Numbered from the stretch's first letter, positions 1 to 6,313 are shown. The stretch is 8,308 nucleotides of DNA from Methanomassiliicoccales archaeon PtaU1.Bin030 (GCA_002067635.1 MVRB01000163.1:1-8308); one strand, 5' to 3'. The notes: generated by a model from the sequence alone, not told the origin. Numbers and translations: made by a program.

Positions 1-1
1 G

Positions 2-814
2 ATCATCATCGTGCAGAACAAGATCGACATCGTGACCAAGGAAGAGGCTCTGGAGAACTACCGCGAGATCAAACGTTTTGTAAAGGGGACCATCGCCGAG
101 AACGCCCCCATCATTCCTGTCTCCGCTCACCACGATGTTAATATCGACAAGCTCATCGAGACCATAGAGACGTACATCCCCACACCAAAGTATGACAGCT
201 CCAAGACGCCCATGATGTACATCGCCAGGTCCTTCGACATCAACGTACCCGGCTCCTCCCCTGATTCATTGAAGGGTGGAGTTCTGGGCGGCTCCCTCAC
301 GCAGGGCACCCTAGAGGTCGGAGATGAGATCGAGGTGCTTCCCGGCCGCAAGGTCGAGGTCAGCGGCAAGACCTCTTGGGAGAAGATCACCACCACCATT
401 CAATCGCTTCACACCGGCAACACCACGCTGAGCACCGTTGGTCCCGGCGGCCTGATAGCCATCGGCACCAAGCTCGATCCCGCGCTGACCAAGTCGGACG
501 GTCTGACCGGGAGGCTGGTCGGAAAGCCCGGAACGCTGCCGCCGGTCGTTCACAAGTTCGTCATGAACACCCACCTCCTGGAGAGGGTCGTGGGTGCTGC
601 CGAGGACCTCATCGTCGAGAACATCAAGACGAATGAGCCGCTGATGCTGAGCATCGGCACCGCGACCACCGTCGGCATCGTCACCAGCGCCCGCGGGAGC
701 GAGTCCGAGGTAGCGCTGAAGATACCGGTGTGCGCGCTCAAGGACCAAAGGGTCGCCATCTCTAGGCGCATCTCCGGAAAGTGGCGCCTCATCGGCTACG
801 GCATTATCCAGTAG
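2..814 (+). CDS. eif2g: Translation initiation factor aIF2 subunit gamma (3' part, 5' end outside window)
   Basis: This is the GTP-binding core subunit of archaeal initiation factor 2, which with the alpha and beta subunits carries Met-tRNAi to the small ribosomal subunit. The reading frame is open from the first bases, so the 5' end lies upstream. About 270 of the roughly 410 residues usual for the family are present. The G4 motif NKID is at visible residues 6-9 and the G5-like VSAH at 40-43. Family signatures follow: RSFDINVPG (76-84), GGVLGGSLTQG (92-102) and GTKLDPALTKSDGLTG (155-170). The C-terminal beta-barrel ends in WRLIGYGII. G1-G3 of the GTPase domain are missing only because of the window edge. 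It ends in TAG at 812-814, six bases before the PIN gene and in the same frame as it. Identification is firm from these motifs. Confidence 0.97.
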   Translation: MIIVQNKIDIVTKEEALENYREIKRFVKGTIAENAPIIPVSAHHDVNIDKLIETIETYIPTPKYDSSKTPMMYIARSFDINVPGSSPDSLKGGVLGGSLTQGTLEVGDEIEVLPGRKVEVSGKTSWEKITTTIQSLHTGNTTLSTVGPGGLIAIGTKLDPALTKSDGLTGRLVGKPGTLPPVVHKFVMNTHLLERVVGAAEDLIVENIKTNEPLMLSIGTATTVGIVTSARGSESEVALKIPVCALKDQRVAISRRISGKWRLIGYGIIQ

Positions 815-820
815 GTCTCC

Positions 821-1177
821 ATGCCCAATGTGGTCCTGGACACCAACGCCTTGCTTTTACCCTTTGAGCGCTCTATCAACATCGACGCGCAGCTGCGCTC
901 CCTGTTGGGCGAGTGCCAGACCTTCGTACCCGGCCCCATCGTAGGCGAGCTGAAGCGCTCCCCCAGCAAGCACGCTTCGGCCGCTCTCCGGCTTTTGTCC
1001 CGCTACACTATAGAGGACACCGTGGCCGTGGGAGACAACGCGGTCATAGAGCTCGCCGAGCGCCTGGGGGCGTACGTGGTCACCAACGATCGCCTGCTCA
1101 TCTCAAAGCTTCGCCAGAGGCGGATAAAGGTTATCTTGCTCAGGGGCGGGAGCCACCTAGCCATTGATGACGGCTAG
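821..1177 (+). CDS. Small PIN-domain ribonuclease-like protein (Fcf1/VapC-like)
   Basis: A 118-residue protein made almost entirely of one PIN domain, a Mg-dependent RNase fold. The acidic residues expected at the metal site are visible: D7 in VLDTNA, E43 in VGELKR, D72 in GDNAV and D90 in VVTNDRLL. The C-terminal strand runs VILLRGGSHLAI. There is no signal peptide or membrane segment, so it should be cytosolic. The ATG follows the aIF2-gamma stop by six bases with only a weak GGT as possible ribosome site, so translation is probably coupled. From memory, a PIN protein next to the aIF2-gamma gene is common in archaea, which argues for a housekeeping role in RNA or ribosome processing. No antitoxin-like gene is adjacent, so a VapBC toxin is less likely. 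The RNA target cannot be told from sequence. Its TAG stop overlaps the convergent gene's stop. Confidence 0.9.
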   Translation: MPNVVLDTNALLLPFERSINIDAQLRSLLGECQTFVPGPIVGELKRSPSKHASAALRLLSRYTIEDTVAVGDNAVIELAERLGAYVVTNDRLLISKLRQRRIKVILLRGGSHLAIDDG

Positions 1178-1992
1178 ATCAGCGGCCGGGGAGGGTCCTC
1201 GGGTGTCGTGACGTTGGAGCTCTTCAGCATCTCCAGGCGCACCTTGAGGAGCATCTCGCCCCAGAGCGAGGAAGCGTAGATGGGGACCTTGTTACCGACC
1301 TGCAGCAGGGCCTTCTCCTTTGCTCTCTCCCTCACCGCCTTGGAGGCGCAGGAGGTGATGATGTCGCAGGTGTCGAAGAACGTCTCCGCCTCCTCGGCGG
1401 TGCGGCCGGTGGTGTGGACGGCGAAGATCGCCACGCGCTGGCCGAACTCCTCCCGGATGCGCCTGGCGTCCGCGGCCGTCGCCACGGTGACACCGACCCG
1501 CTTGAACCCGCGCACGAACGCCAGCCTCGTACCTTCGTACTGATCTATTCCCGCCCTCTTGGGGTCCAGCACCATTTCTTTGCCGATGGCGTCTATGATC
1601 TCGGGGATGGGCGTCGTTTCGACCAGTCCGGAGACCCTTCCACCAATGCCCTGTATGAGCTCTGGGTCTGAGATCACTGCGGTCCCGGCACCCTCGCATA
1701 CGATCACCGCAGCATCGAGCAACCCCCTGTCGACGGCCATTCCCAGGAGCTCGGAGACGCCGAAGGAGAGGAAGTCCTTCATGCGCATCTTGCGCTCTGG
1801 GGTGCACATCCCGAAGTCGCGGATGCGGAACTCCATGTTCTCCCTGACCACCTCCGGGGTGATGACCTGGATGTTACGGAACTTGGCGAACAGGGGACAG
1901 TACTCCACCTCCGGTTTCCCCACCTCGACGACCTTCCCGTCCCTGATCACGACCTTCGTCCTGCCCAAAGCCTCGATGACGTGCCTGTCCAT
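1174..1992 (-). CDS. Methanogenesis marker protein 8 (DUF2099 family)
   Basis: A 272-residue soluble protein that I recognise as methanogenesis marker 8, a family confined largely to methanogens and of unknown biochemical function. Characteristic blocks are: the N-terminal MDRHVIEALG, YCPLF (31-35), FRIRDFGMCTPER (55-67), FLSFGVSE (74-81), AAVIVCEGAGTAVISDPELI (94-113), GIGGRVSGLVETTPIPEII (115-133) and FAVHTTGR (190-197). The five cysteines are C32, C63, C99, C209 and C215. C63 and C99 sit in strongly patterned blocks and could bind metal or an Fe-S cluster, but that is inference. No membrane segment is seen. The ATG at 1992 is supported by a strong GGGGAGG Shine-Dalgarno eight bases upstream and an archaeal TATA-like box at 2044-2051. 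The gene diverges from the riboflavin kinase/regulator and converges on the PIN gene with a 4-base overlap. It suggests the host is a methanogen. Confidence 0.93.
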   Translation of the reverse strand: MDRHVIEALGRTKVVIRDGKVVEVGKPEVEYCPLFAKFRNIQVITPEVVRENMEFRIRDFGMCTPERKMRMKDFLSFGVSELLGMAVDRGLLDAAVIVCEGAGTAVISDPELIQGIGGRVSGLVETTPIPEIIDAIGKEMVLDPKRAGIDQYEGTRLAFVRGFKRVGVTVATAADARRIREEFGQRVAIFAVHTTGRTAEEAETFFDTCDIITSCASKAVRERAKEKALLQVGNKVPIYASSLWGEMLLKVRLEMLKSSNVTTPEDPPRPLI

Positions 1993-2000
1993 CCAGATAC

Positions 2001-2007
2001 CCTCCCC
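2001..2007 (-). promoter_or_regulatory. Shine-Dalgarno of methanogenesis marker 8 gene
   Basis: On the minus strand GGGGAGG lies eight bases before the ATG at 1992. It contains GGAGG, a good match to the archaeal anti-Shine-Dalgarno sequence, and fixes this ATG as the start. Confidence 0.75.
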
Positions 2008-2043
2008 GTTCAGTATGCGGTGCCACCTTCAAGGCAAGGAAGC

Positions 2044-2051
2044 TATAAAAA
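2044..2051 (-). promoter_or_regulatory. TATA-like box for marker 8 gene, possibly shared with rbkR
   Basis: Read on the minus strand this is TTTTTATA, close to the archaeal TATA consensus. It would place transcription start near 2022, giving a leader of about 30 bases that holds the Shine-Dalgarno. Read on the plus strand the same bases are TATAAAAA and would place a start near 2072, about 50 bases before the rbkR ATG. It is the clearest AT-rich element in the divergent gap, so one box may serve both genes. The minus orientation fits the consensus better. Confidence 0.6.
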
Positions 2052-2054
2052 CGA

Positions 2055-2076
2055 TGGTCAGCACGCTCACTGACCA
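2055..2076. promoter_or_regulatory. Perfect inverted repeat, candidate RbkR operator
   Basis: TGGTCAG at 2055-2061 is the exact reverse complement of CTGACCA at 2070-2076, with an 8-base spacer. The repeat starts four bases after the AT box and would cover the rbkR transcription start if that box is used forward. Half-site spacing of about 1.5 helical turns suits a dimeric winged-helix regulator. RbkR proteins are known to regulate their own gene, with operators that vary between lineages, so an autoregulatory site is expected here. That this repeat is the site is inference; an RNA hairpin in the leader is the alternative. Confidence 0.45.
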
Positions 2077-2121
2077 CGTTCCGGGTTGCTACCAAGATGC
2101 AAATACGATGTAGGCCATACG

Positions 2122-2793
2122 ATGCGAATTGTAATGAACGAGAAGTTCGCCGTAGCGCTGAAGCAGATCGCCCTGCTGGGCGGTATCAACGATTACATCG
2201 CCATCTCCTCGCGCGAGCTGGGCGCACGGCTGCGCATCAGCCAGCAATCGGCGTCCAAGCGCATCCTGGAACTGCTGGAGGAGGGATTGATCCAGAGGGA
2301 CCTGGGCGCCCGGAAGCAGCGCATCAAGCTGACCAAGAAGGGAGTTGACGCCCTGCGTTCAGAGTACTCGGAGTACCAGAAGATATTCGAGCTCAGGGAC
2401 CAGCTGGTCATCCGTGGCATGGTCACGACGGGGATGGGCGAGGGGCAATATTACGTGACCCAGCCCGGATACCAGGAGCAGTTCACGGAGAAGCTCAACT
2501 TCGTGCCGTTCGAGGGGACGCTGAACCTGAAGATGAACCCCTCCGACGTGGATAAGCTGGACATCCTCCGCCGGGGCGACGGGGTGATCATCAACGGCTT
2601 CCAGCGCAACGGCCGCACGTTCGGTGAGGTGAGGGCCTTCCACGCCACCATCCAGAACATCGAGTGCGCCGTCATCCTCCCGTCGCGCTCGCACTACAGC
2701 GACATCATGGAGGTCCTGTGCAAGTACAACCTCCGGAGGACGCTGGGGCTGCACGACGGGGACGTGGTGGAGATACAGATCAAGGTGGAGTAG
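2122..2793 (+). CDS. rbkR: CTP-dependent riboflavin kinase with N-terminal winged-helix regulator domain (RbkR type)
   Basis: Phosphorylates riboflavin to FMN using CTP, and in the RbkR subgroup also represses riboflavin genes through its DNA-binding domain, with CTP favouring and FMN weakening DNA binding. With the ATG at 2122 the protein has 223 residues, close to the two-domain Thermoplasma form and much longer than the 136-residue kinase-only form of Methanocaldococcus. The winged helix spans about residues 6-80 (ISSRELGARLRISQQSASKR, then LLEEGLI and the wing KQRIKLTKKG). The kinase (DUF120) domain spans about 94-223: TGMGEGQYYV (103-112), PFEGTLNLKM (129-138, metal and CTP region), PSRSHY (187-192) and LGLHDGDVVEI (208-218). 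The start is uncertain. An in-frame ATG at 2134 and a TTG at 2086 also exist, and none has a good Shine-Dalgarno; 2122 is a compromise. The gene ends in TAG directly against the purQ stop. Confidence 0.93.
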   Translation: MRIVMNEKFAVALKQIALLGGINDYIAISSRELGARLRISQQSASKRILELLEEGLIQRDLGARKQRIKLTKKGVDALRSEYSEYQKIFELRDQLVIRGMVTTGMGEGQYYVTQPGYQEQFTEKLNFVPFEGTLNLKMNPSDVDKLDILRRGDGVIINGFQRNGRTFGEVRAFHATIQNIECAVILPSRSHYSDIMEVLCKYNLRRTLGLHDGDVVEIQIKVE

Positions 2794-3630
2794 TCAGAAC
2801 CTCTTGCTCACGTGGTCGAGGACGGAGCGGAATATGATGTGGCCGTCCCCCGGAGCGTCCGGCTTTCCCCCAGTGCGGGTCCAGTCGGGGTGCTGGTAGC
2901 GGAACATGGCCCTCTCGGGATGAGGCATCATGCCCAGCACGTTGCCCTCAGGGTTGCATATGCCGGCGATGTTGCCTATGGCCCCGCTGGGGCACCACGG
3001 GTATCCCGCGTAGTCGCCGTTGGGGTCGACGTAGCGGAACACCACCTGGTCGTTCTCCTCCAGACGCATCAGGAACTCCCTCTCGCTCTCCGACGGGAAC
3101 CGGAGGTTGCCCTCCGCGTGGGCCACAGGGATGGTGACGATCTCACCGCGGGGGAGCAGGGAGGTGAACACGCACTTGCCGTGGTTCTCGTGCTTCAGGT
3201 AAGAGGGGCGGCACTCGAAGCGACCCGAGACGTTCGTGTACAGCGCTGCCTGAGGGGCCTCGCTCATGATCTCGTCGAACGAAGGCAGCACACCTAGCTC
3301 CACGAGTATCTGGAAGCCGTTGCATATGCCCAGCACCGGCCGCCCTGAGGCGATGAAGTTCTCCAGGTCGGCGGCGAGGTGGCTCTTCATGCGGGCGGCG
3401 AAGATGGCCCCGGCGCGAACGTAGTCCCCCGCCGAGAACCCGCCGGGGAGCATGAGCACCTGGTACTCGTCCAGGTCCCGGCGAAGCTCTCGGGGGGCTC
3501 GCCCGATGAGCTGCTTCAGGTGCACCTTCTCGGGGTCCGCCCCCAGGACCTTGAAGGCGTCGTAAGCCTCCTGCTCGCAGTTGGTGCCCTCGATGCGGAG
3601 AATGCAGACCTTGATCTCTTCGACCTTCAT
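2794..3630 (-). CDS. purQ: Phosphoribosylformylglycinamidine synthase subunit PurQ (glutaminase)
   Basis: Class I glutamine amidotransferase that releases ammonia from glutamine and passes it to PurL for FGAR to FGAM, step four of de novo purine synthesis, in the cytosol. The 278-residue chain has N-terminal KVCILRIEGTNCEQE, the oxyanion segment LPGGFSAGDYVRAGA (61-75) and the nucleophile C103 in GICNGFQIL. It also has IPVAHAEG (167-174) and the His/Glu pair H237 and E239 in MMPHPERA. It is somewhat longer than the roughly 225-residue Bacillus protein, with extra sequence around residues 115-165. It is the last gene of purS-purL-purQ, starting four bases after the purL stop. Its ribosome site GGTGA overlaps that stop, implying translational coupling. 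The TGA stop directly abuts the rbkR stop on the other strand. All catalytic residues are intact. Confidence 0.98.
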   Translation of the reverse strand: MKVEEIKVCILRIEGTNCEQEAYDAFKVLGADPEKVHLKQLIGRAPRELRRDLDEYQVLMLPGGFSAGDYVRAGAIFAARMKSHLAADLENFIASGRPVLGICNGFQILVELGVLPSFDEIMSEAPQAALYTNVSGRFECRPSYLKHENHGKCVFTSLLPRGEIVTIPVAHAEGNLRFPSESEREFLMRLEENDQVVFRYVDPNGDYAGYPWCPSGAIGNIAGICNPEGNVLGMMPHPERAMFRYQHPDWTRTGGKPDAPGDGHIIFRSVLDHVSKRF

Positions 3631-3634
3631 GACA

Positions 3635-3639
3635 TCACC
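3635..3639 (-). promoter_or_regulatory. purQ Shine-Dalgarno overlapping purL stop codon
   Basis: On the minus strand GGTGA, which contains the purL stop TGA, sits four bases before the purQ ATG. It matches the GGTGA part of the archaeal ribosome-binding consensus, so terminating ribosomes on purL can restart on purQ. Confidence 0.6.
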
Positions 3640-5962
3640 CCAGCGACCTCCATAGAGGTTCGGACCACGCCCTTCTCATGGCCTGGATCTTCAGGTCCAC
3701 GGCCGCTCCCTTGTCCATGATGGTCATCCTGCTTCGGCCAACGCTCCCGATGCGGAAGGCCTGCTCCTCGGCGAGCGCCTCGAACTCCCCGGCCTTGGAG
3801 AGCTCCACCTCCACGACGAAGCGGGAGTTGGTCTCGGAGAAGAGCTTCACCGCCGTGGGAAGGTCCCCCAGGGCGCCGAGGTCCCCCTCGAACCCCAGGT
3901 CCCCGCCCAGGCACATCTCCGCCAGCGTTATCGCCAGTCCGCCGTCGGAGCAGTCGTGGCAGCTGCGTATGAGGCCCTTGGACATGGCTTTCAGCAGGAG
4001 GTCCATCCTGGAGCGCAGCGCCGACGCGTCCACCGCGGGCACGGAGCCTCCGCTGCCGCCGTAGCGGCGGTACAGGGCGGAGGCGCCCATCTCCTCCCGG
4101 GTCTCACCTATCACATACACGGGGTTCCTCTCCACCTTGAAGTCGGTGGTGACGCACTTCCTGATGTCCTCGACGATGCCCACCCCCAGCACCGTGGGCG
4201 TGGGCAGCGCCGGGCCCTGGGCGGTCTCATTGTAGAACGACACGTTGCCGGACGGGACCGCAAGATCAAGGTCCCTGGCCATCTCCCCGATGCCCCGTAC
4301 CGCCTCCTTGAACTCGAACAGGCGCTCCGGTTTCTCCGGATTCCCGAAGTTGAGGCAGTCGGTGAGCGCGTGCGGTCGCCCGCCGACGGCGATGATGTTG
4401 CGGCAAGACTCGTCCACCGCGCTCCTCCCACCGTTGTAGGGGTCCTGGGACGTGAACCAGGGGTTGACCCCGATGGCGATGGCCAGGCCGCGGAAGGAGT
4501 CGGTTCGAGGCTTGAGCACCGTAGCGTCCGCGGGCCCGTGGAGGCCGGGCTTGCCCTGGAGGGGCTTGATCACTGTCGACGCCCGCACCTCGTGGTCGTA
4601 CTGCATGATGGCCCAGTCCTTGCAGGCGATGTTGGGGTCGGCCAGCGTTGACAGTATTACCGAGTTCCAGCTCTCCGGTAGCTGCGGCTCCTTGAAGGGT
4701 CGAAGGGCGCTGCCGTTGGAGGACGCCGTCGGCCGGCAGTACTCCGGACCCTTGGTGAGGAAGTCCAGGTCGAGGTCGAAGACCTCCTCCCCCTGGAAGA
4801 TGAGCCTCACCTTCTGCTCCTTCACCACCTCGCCGATGACCGTGGCCGGAACGTCCCACAGGTCGAAGACCTCTAGTATGCTCTCGACGTTCTCTTTGGG
4901 AGAGGCGAGCATCATCCTCTCCTGGGACTCGGACACCCAGATCTCCCACGGTGCCAGACCCGCCTCCTTCAGCGGGACCTTGTCCAGCTGCACCACGGCC
5001 CCGCAACCTCCGGCCAGGGCGATCTCGCCTACCACGCATGACAGGCCGCCCCCGCCGAGGTCCTTGATGCCGCTGACCAGCCCCCTCTCGTTGACCTCGA
5101 GGCACGCGTGGATCGTGGGCTCCTTGGTTATGGGGTCGCCTAGCTGCACCGCCCCCCGGGACTCGTCCTCGGAGCGCGAGCTAAGCTCCGCGGACGCGAA
5201 GGTCACGCCGTGTATGCCGTCACGGCCGGTGCGGCCGCCGACCAGGATCAGAACGTCACCGACGCCCCTCACTGCGTTGTTGAGCAGCTTGTCCTTCCGC
5301 AGGAAGCCGATGCAGCCGACGTTCACCAGGCAGTTGCCGGTGTAGGACGGATCGAAGAACATGCCCCCTGCGACGGTGGGGATGCCGATGCGGTTCCCGT
5401 AATCGCGTATCCCCGCGACCACACCTTGGGCGAGGTACTTGGGCAGCTTCACGCCCTGGGGCACGCTCATGAGGTCGAGGGGGCCGAAGAACAGAGGGTC
5501 CACCAGGGCGATGGGCTGGGCGCCCATGGCCAGCACGTCTCTCACGATGCCGCCTATGCCCGTGGCCGCACCGCCGTACGGCTCGATGGCCGAGGGATGG
5601 TTGTGGCTCTCGACCCTGAGCGCGTACGCGTGCTCGTCATCGAAGGCCATCACCCCCGCGTCCCCCTTGGCCAGGACATCCGGGTGCTTAATACCGAAGA
5701 TATGCTCGCGCAGGAAGCACTTGGAGGATTTGTAGCAGCAGTGCTCGCTCCACGCCTGGGCGATGGACTGGAGCTCGACGTCAGTAGGCAGCCGCCCCCG
5801 GGCCTTGAAGTATGCCTTTACCGCATCCAGCTCCTCCAGGCTTAGGTTGAGCCCCATGGTCTTGGACATCTCCCGCAGCTCGTCAGGGGACGCCGAGAAC
5901 AGGTCCACCTCGTACAGCGGGAAGGGCACGGCCCTTTTCCTGGTCAACTCCCTGCTGGCCAT
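3635..5962 (-). CDS. purL: Phosphoribosylformylglycinamidine synthase subunit PurL (synthetase)
   Basis: ATP-dependent FGAM synthetase of the small PurL class, working with PurS and PurQ. From the ATG at 5962 it has 775 residues, normal for small PurL. In order: an N-terminal linker, then QAWSEHCCYKSSK (69-81) with the conserved His. Next is the substrate and ATP loop ESHNHPSAIEPYGGAATGIG (118-137), GGRTGRDGIHGVTFAS (242-257), and the glycine-rich DLGGGGLSC (301-309). The second AIRS-like half contains DCLNFGNPEKPE (535-546), PSGNVSFYNET (570-580) and SCHDCSDGGLA (667-677), followed by TNSRFVVEV near 712. A GTG at 5974 overlapping the purS stop (GTGA) would add four residues. I prefer the ATG because GAGGG lies just upstream of it, though either is possible. 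All recognisable active-site blocks are intact. It is the middle gene of the operon. Confidence 0.98.
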   Translation of the reverse strand: MASRELTRKRAVPFPLYEVDLFSASPDELREMSKTMGLNLSLEELDAVKAYFKARGRLPTDVELQSIAQAWSEHCCYKSSKCFLREHIFGIKHPDVLAKGDAGVMAFDDEHAYALRVESHNHPSAIEPYGGAATGIGGIVRDVLAMGAQPIALVDPLFFGPLDLMSVPQGVKLPKYLAQGVVAGIRDYGNRIGIPTVAGGMFFDPSYTGNCLVNVGCIGFLRKDKLLNNAVRGVGDVLILVGGRTGRDGIHGVTFASAELSSRSEDESRGAVQLGDPITKEPTIHACLEVNERGLVSGIKDLGGGGLSCVVGEIALAGGCGAVVQLDKVPLKEAGLAPWEIWVSESQERMMLASPKENVESILEVFDLWDVPATVIGEVVKEQKVRLIFQGEEVFDLDLDFLTKGPEYCRPTASSNGSALRPFKEPQLPESWNSVILSTLADPNIACKDWAIMQYDHEVRASTVIKPLQGKPGLHGPADATVLKPRTDSFRGLAIAIGVNPWFTSQDPYNGGRSAVDESCRNIIAVGGRPHALTDCLNFGNPEKPERLFEFKEAVRGIGEMARDLDLAVPSGNVSFYNETAQGPALPTPTVLGVGIVEDIRKCVTTDFKVERNPVYVIGETREEMGASALYRRYGGSGGSVPAVDASALRSRMDLLLKAMSKGLIRSCHDCSDGGLAITLAEMCLGGDLGFEGDLGALGDLPTAVKLFSETNSRFVVEVELSKAGEFEALAEEQAFRIGSVGRSRMTIMDKGAAVDLKIQAMRRAWSEPLWRSLG

Positions 5963-5966
5963 ACCA

Positions 5967-5971
5967 TCCCT
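5967..5971 (-). promoter_or_regulatory. purL Shine-Dalgarno-like site
   Basis: GAGGG on the minus strand lies four bases before the ATG at 5962 and begins in the last base of the purS stop. It favours the ATG start over the GTG at 5974, which has only a distant AGGG upstream. Confidence 0.45.
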
Positions 5972-6210
5972 CACTTCAGCTGGACCCTAAAGGTCTGGAT
6001 CACGGGGTTGGCCAGGAGCTTGCGGGACATCTCTTCGCAGACCGCCGCGGCCTCGGAGGCAGGGACGTCCAGGTCCATCTCGAATACCTTGACCGTCCTG
6101 ACGCTCCTGATGCCCTTGAAGCCAAGCAGCTCCAAGGCCTTCTTGGTGTTCTCGCCCTCAGGGTCCGCGACCCCATGCTTGAGCTCTATCCTGATCTCGG
6201 CCGTCACCAT
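5971..6210 (-). CDS. purS: Phosphoribosylformylglycinamidine synthase subunit PurS
   Basis: Small bridging subunit that joins PurQ to PurL and forms the ammonia channel in FGAM synthetase. The ATG at 6210 gives 79 residues, the usual family size. Typical features are an N-terminal beta strand TAEIRIELKHGV, the ADPEGENTKKALELLGF segment (15-31), VRTVKVFEMDLDV (37-49) and the C-terminal LLANPVIQTFRV (65-76). An upstream in-frame TTG at 6240 would add ten residues unlike the family, and it lies inside the likely promoter, so it was not chosen. It is the first gene of the operon. Its stop is followed eight bases later by the purL ATG. The order S-L-Q differs from the S-Q-L order of Bacillus, but the subunit set is complete. 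Confidence 0.96.
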   Translation of the reverse strand: MVTAEIRIELKHGVADPEGENTKKALELLGFKGIRSVRTVKVFEMDLDVPASEAAAVCEEMSRKLLANPVIQTFRVQLK

Positions 6211-6238
6211 GGTCAGCACCGATTCCGAATTGAGGTCC

Positions 6239-6253
6239 AATACTTAACTATAT
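6239..6253 (-). promoter_or_regulatory. Candidate promoter of the purSLQ operon
   Basis: The minus strand reads ATATAGTTAAGTATT, an AT-rich patch in GC-rich surroundings. An archaeal TATA box within it (ATATAG or TTAAGTAT) would put the transcript start near 6218-6228, just before the purS ATG at 6210, giving a short leader. The exact box is uncertain. Confidence 0.4.
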
Positions 6254-6301
6254 GCTGGATGAGGGAAGAAAAAGTGGGGGACGGGCGCCCCCGTCCAGCA
6301 T
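6252..6301. repeat. Outer inverted repeat enclosing the terminator and touching the purS promoter
   Basis: ATGCTGGA at 6252-6259 is the exact reverse complement of TCCAGCAT at 6294-6301, with 34 bases between. The outer arm shares TCC (6294-6296) with the inner terminator stem, so the two pairings compete, and the other arm touches the AT-rich purS promoter. Chance or a compact regulatory structure are both possible. Confidence 0.4.
6266..6296 (-). terminator. Hairpin plus T-tract terminator of the transglutaminase gene
   Basis: On the minus strand, 18 bases after the TAG at 6314-6316, GGACGGG (6296-6290) pairs perfectly with CCCGTCC (6285-6279) across a 4-base loop. CCCAC and then TTTTTCTT (6273-6266) follow. 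This hairpin with a T-rich tail resembles an intrinsic terminator, and archaeal termination also favours T tracts. It separates the transglutaminase transcript from the purS promoter just downstream. Confidence 0.65.
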
Positions 6302-6313
6302 CCTCCGCGGTGC

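Noticed and set aside
311..748. Minus-strand frame of 145 codons inside aIF2-gamma
   Set aside because: Opposite a clearly coding conserved gene, with no start signal or domain.
821..1177. PIN protein as the toxin of a VapBC module
   Set aside because: No antitoxin gene is adjacent, and it sits in close tandem with aIF2-gamma, which points to a housekeeping role.
2021..2036. Imperfect inverted repeat TGCC...GGCA with CCTTCAAGG in the marker 8 leader
   Set aside because: Arms of only four bases with mismatches; not distinguishable from chance.
2812..3297. Long open frame on the plus strand that continues the rbkR frame past its TAG
   Set aside because: It is antisense to purQ and has no family-like sequence. 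It is arginine, valine and glycine rich, as expected of the opposite strand of a GC-rich gene. The rbkR protein is already full length at its TAG.
3956..5845. Several plus-strand frames of 200-300 codons across purL
   Set aside because: They lie opposite an intact, motif-rich purL, have low-complexity composition and lack recognisable domains. They are GC-driven shadows.
6209..6219. ATGGTCAGCAC near the purS start, identical to 2054-2064 in the rbkR operator region
   Set aside because: Only one half-site is present, without the inverted partner, and it overlaps the purS start codon. A similar string occurs inside the transglutaminase coding sequence, so it is likely chance.
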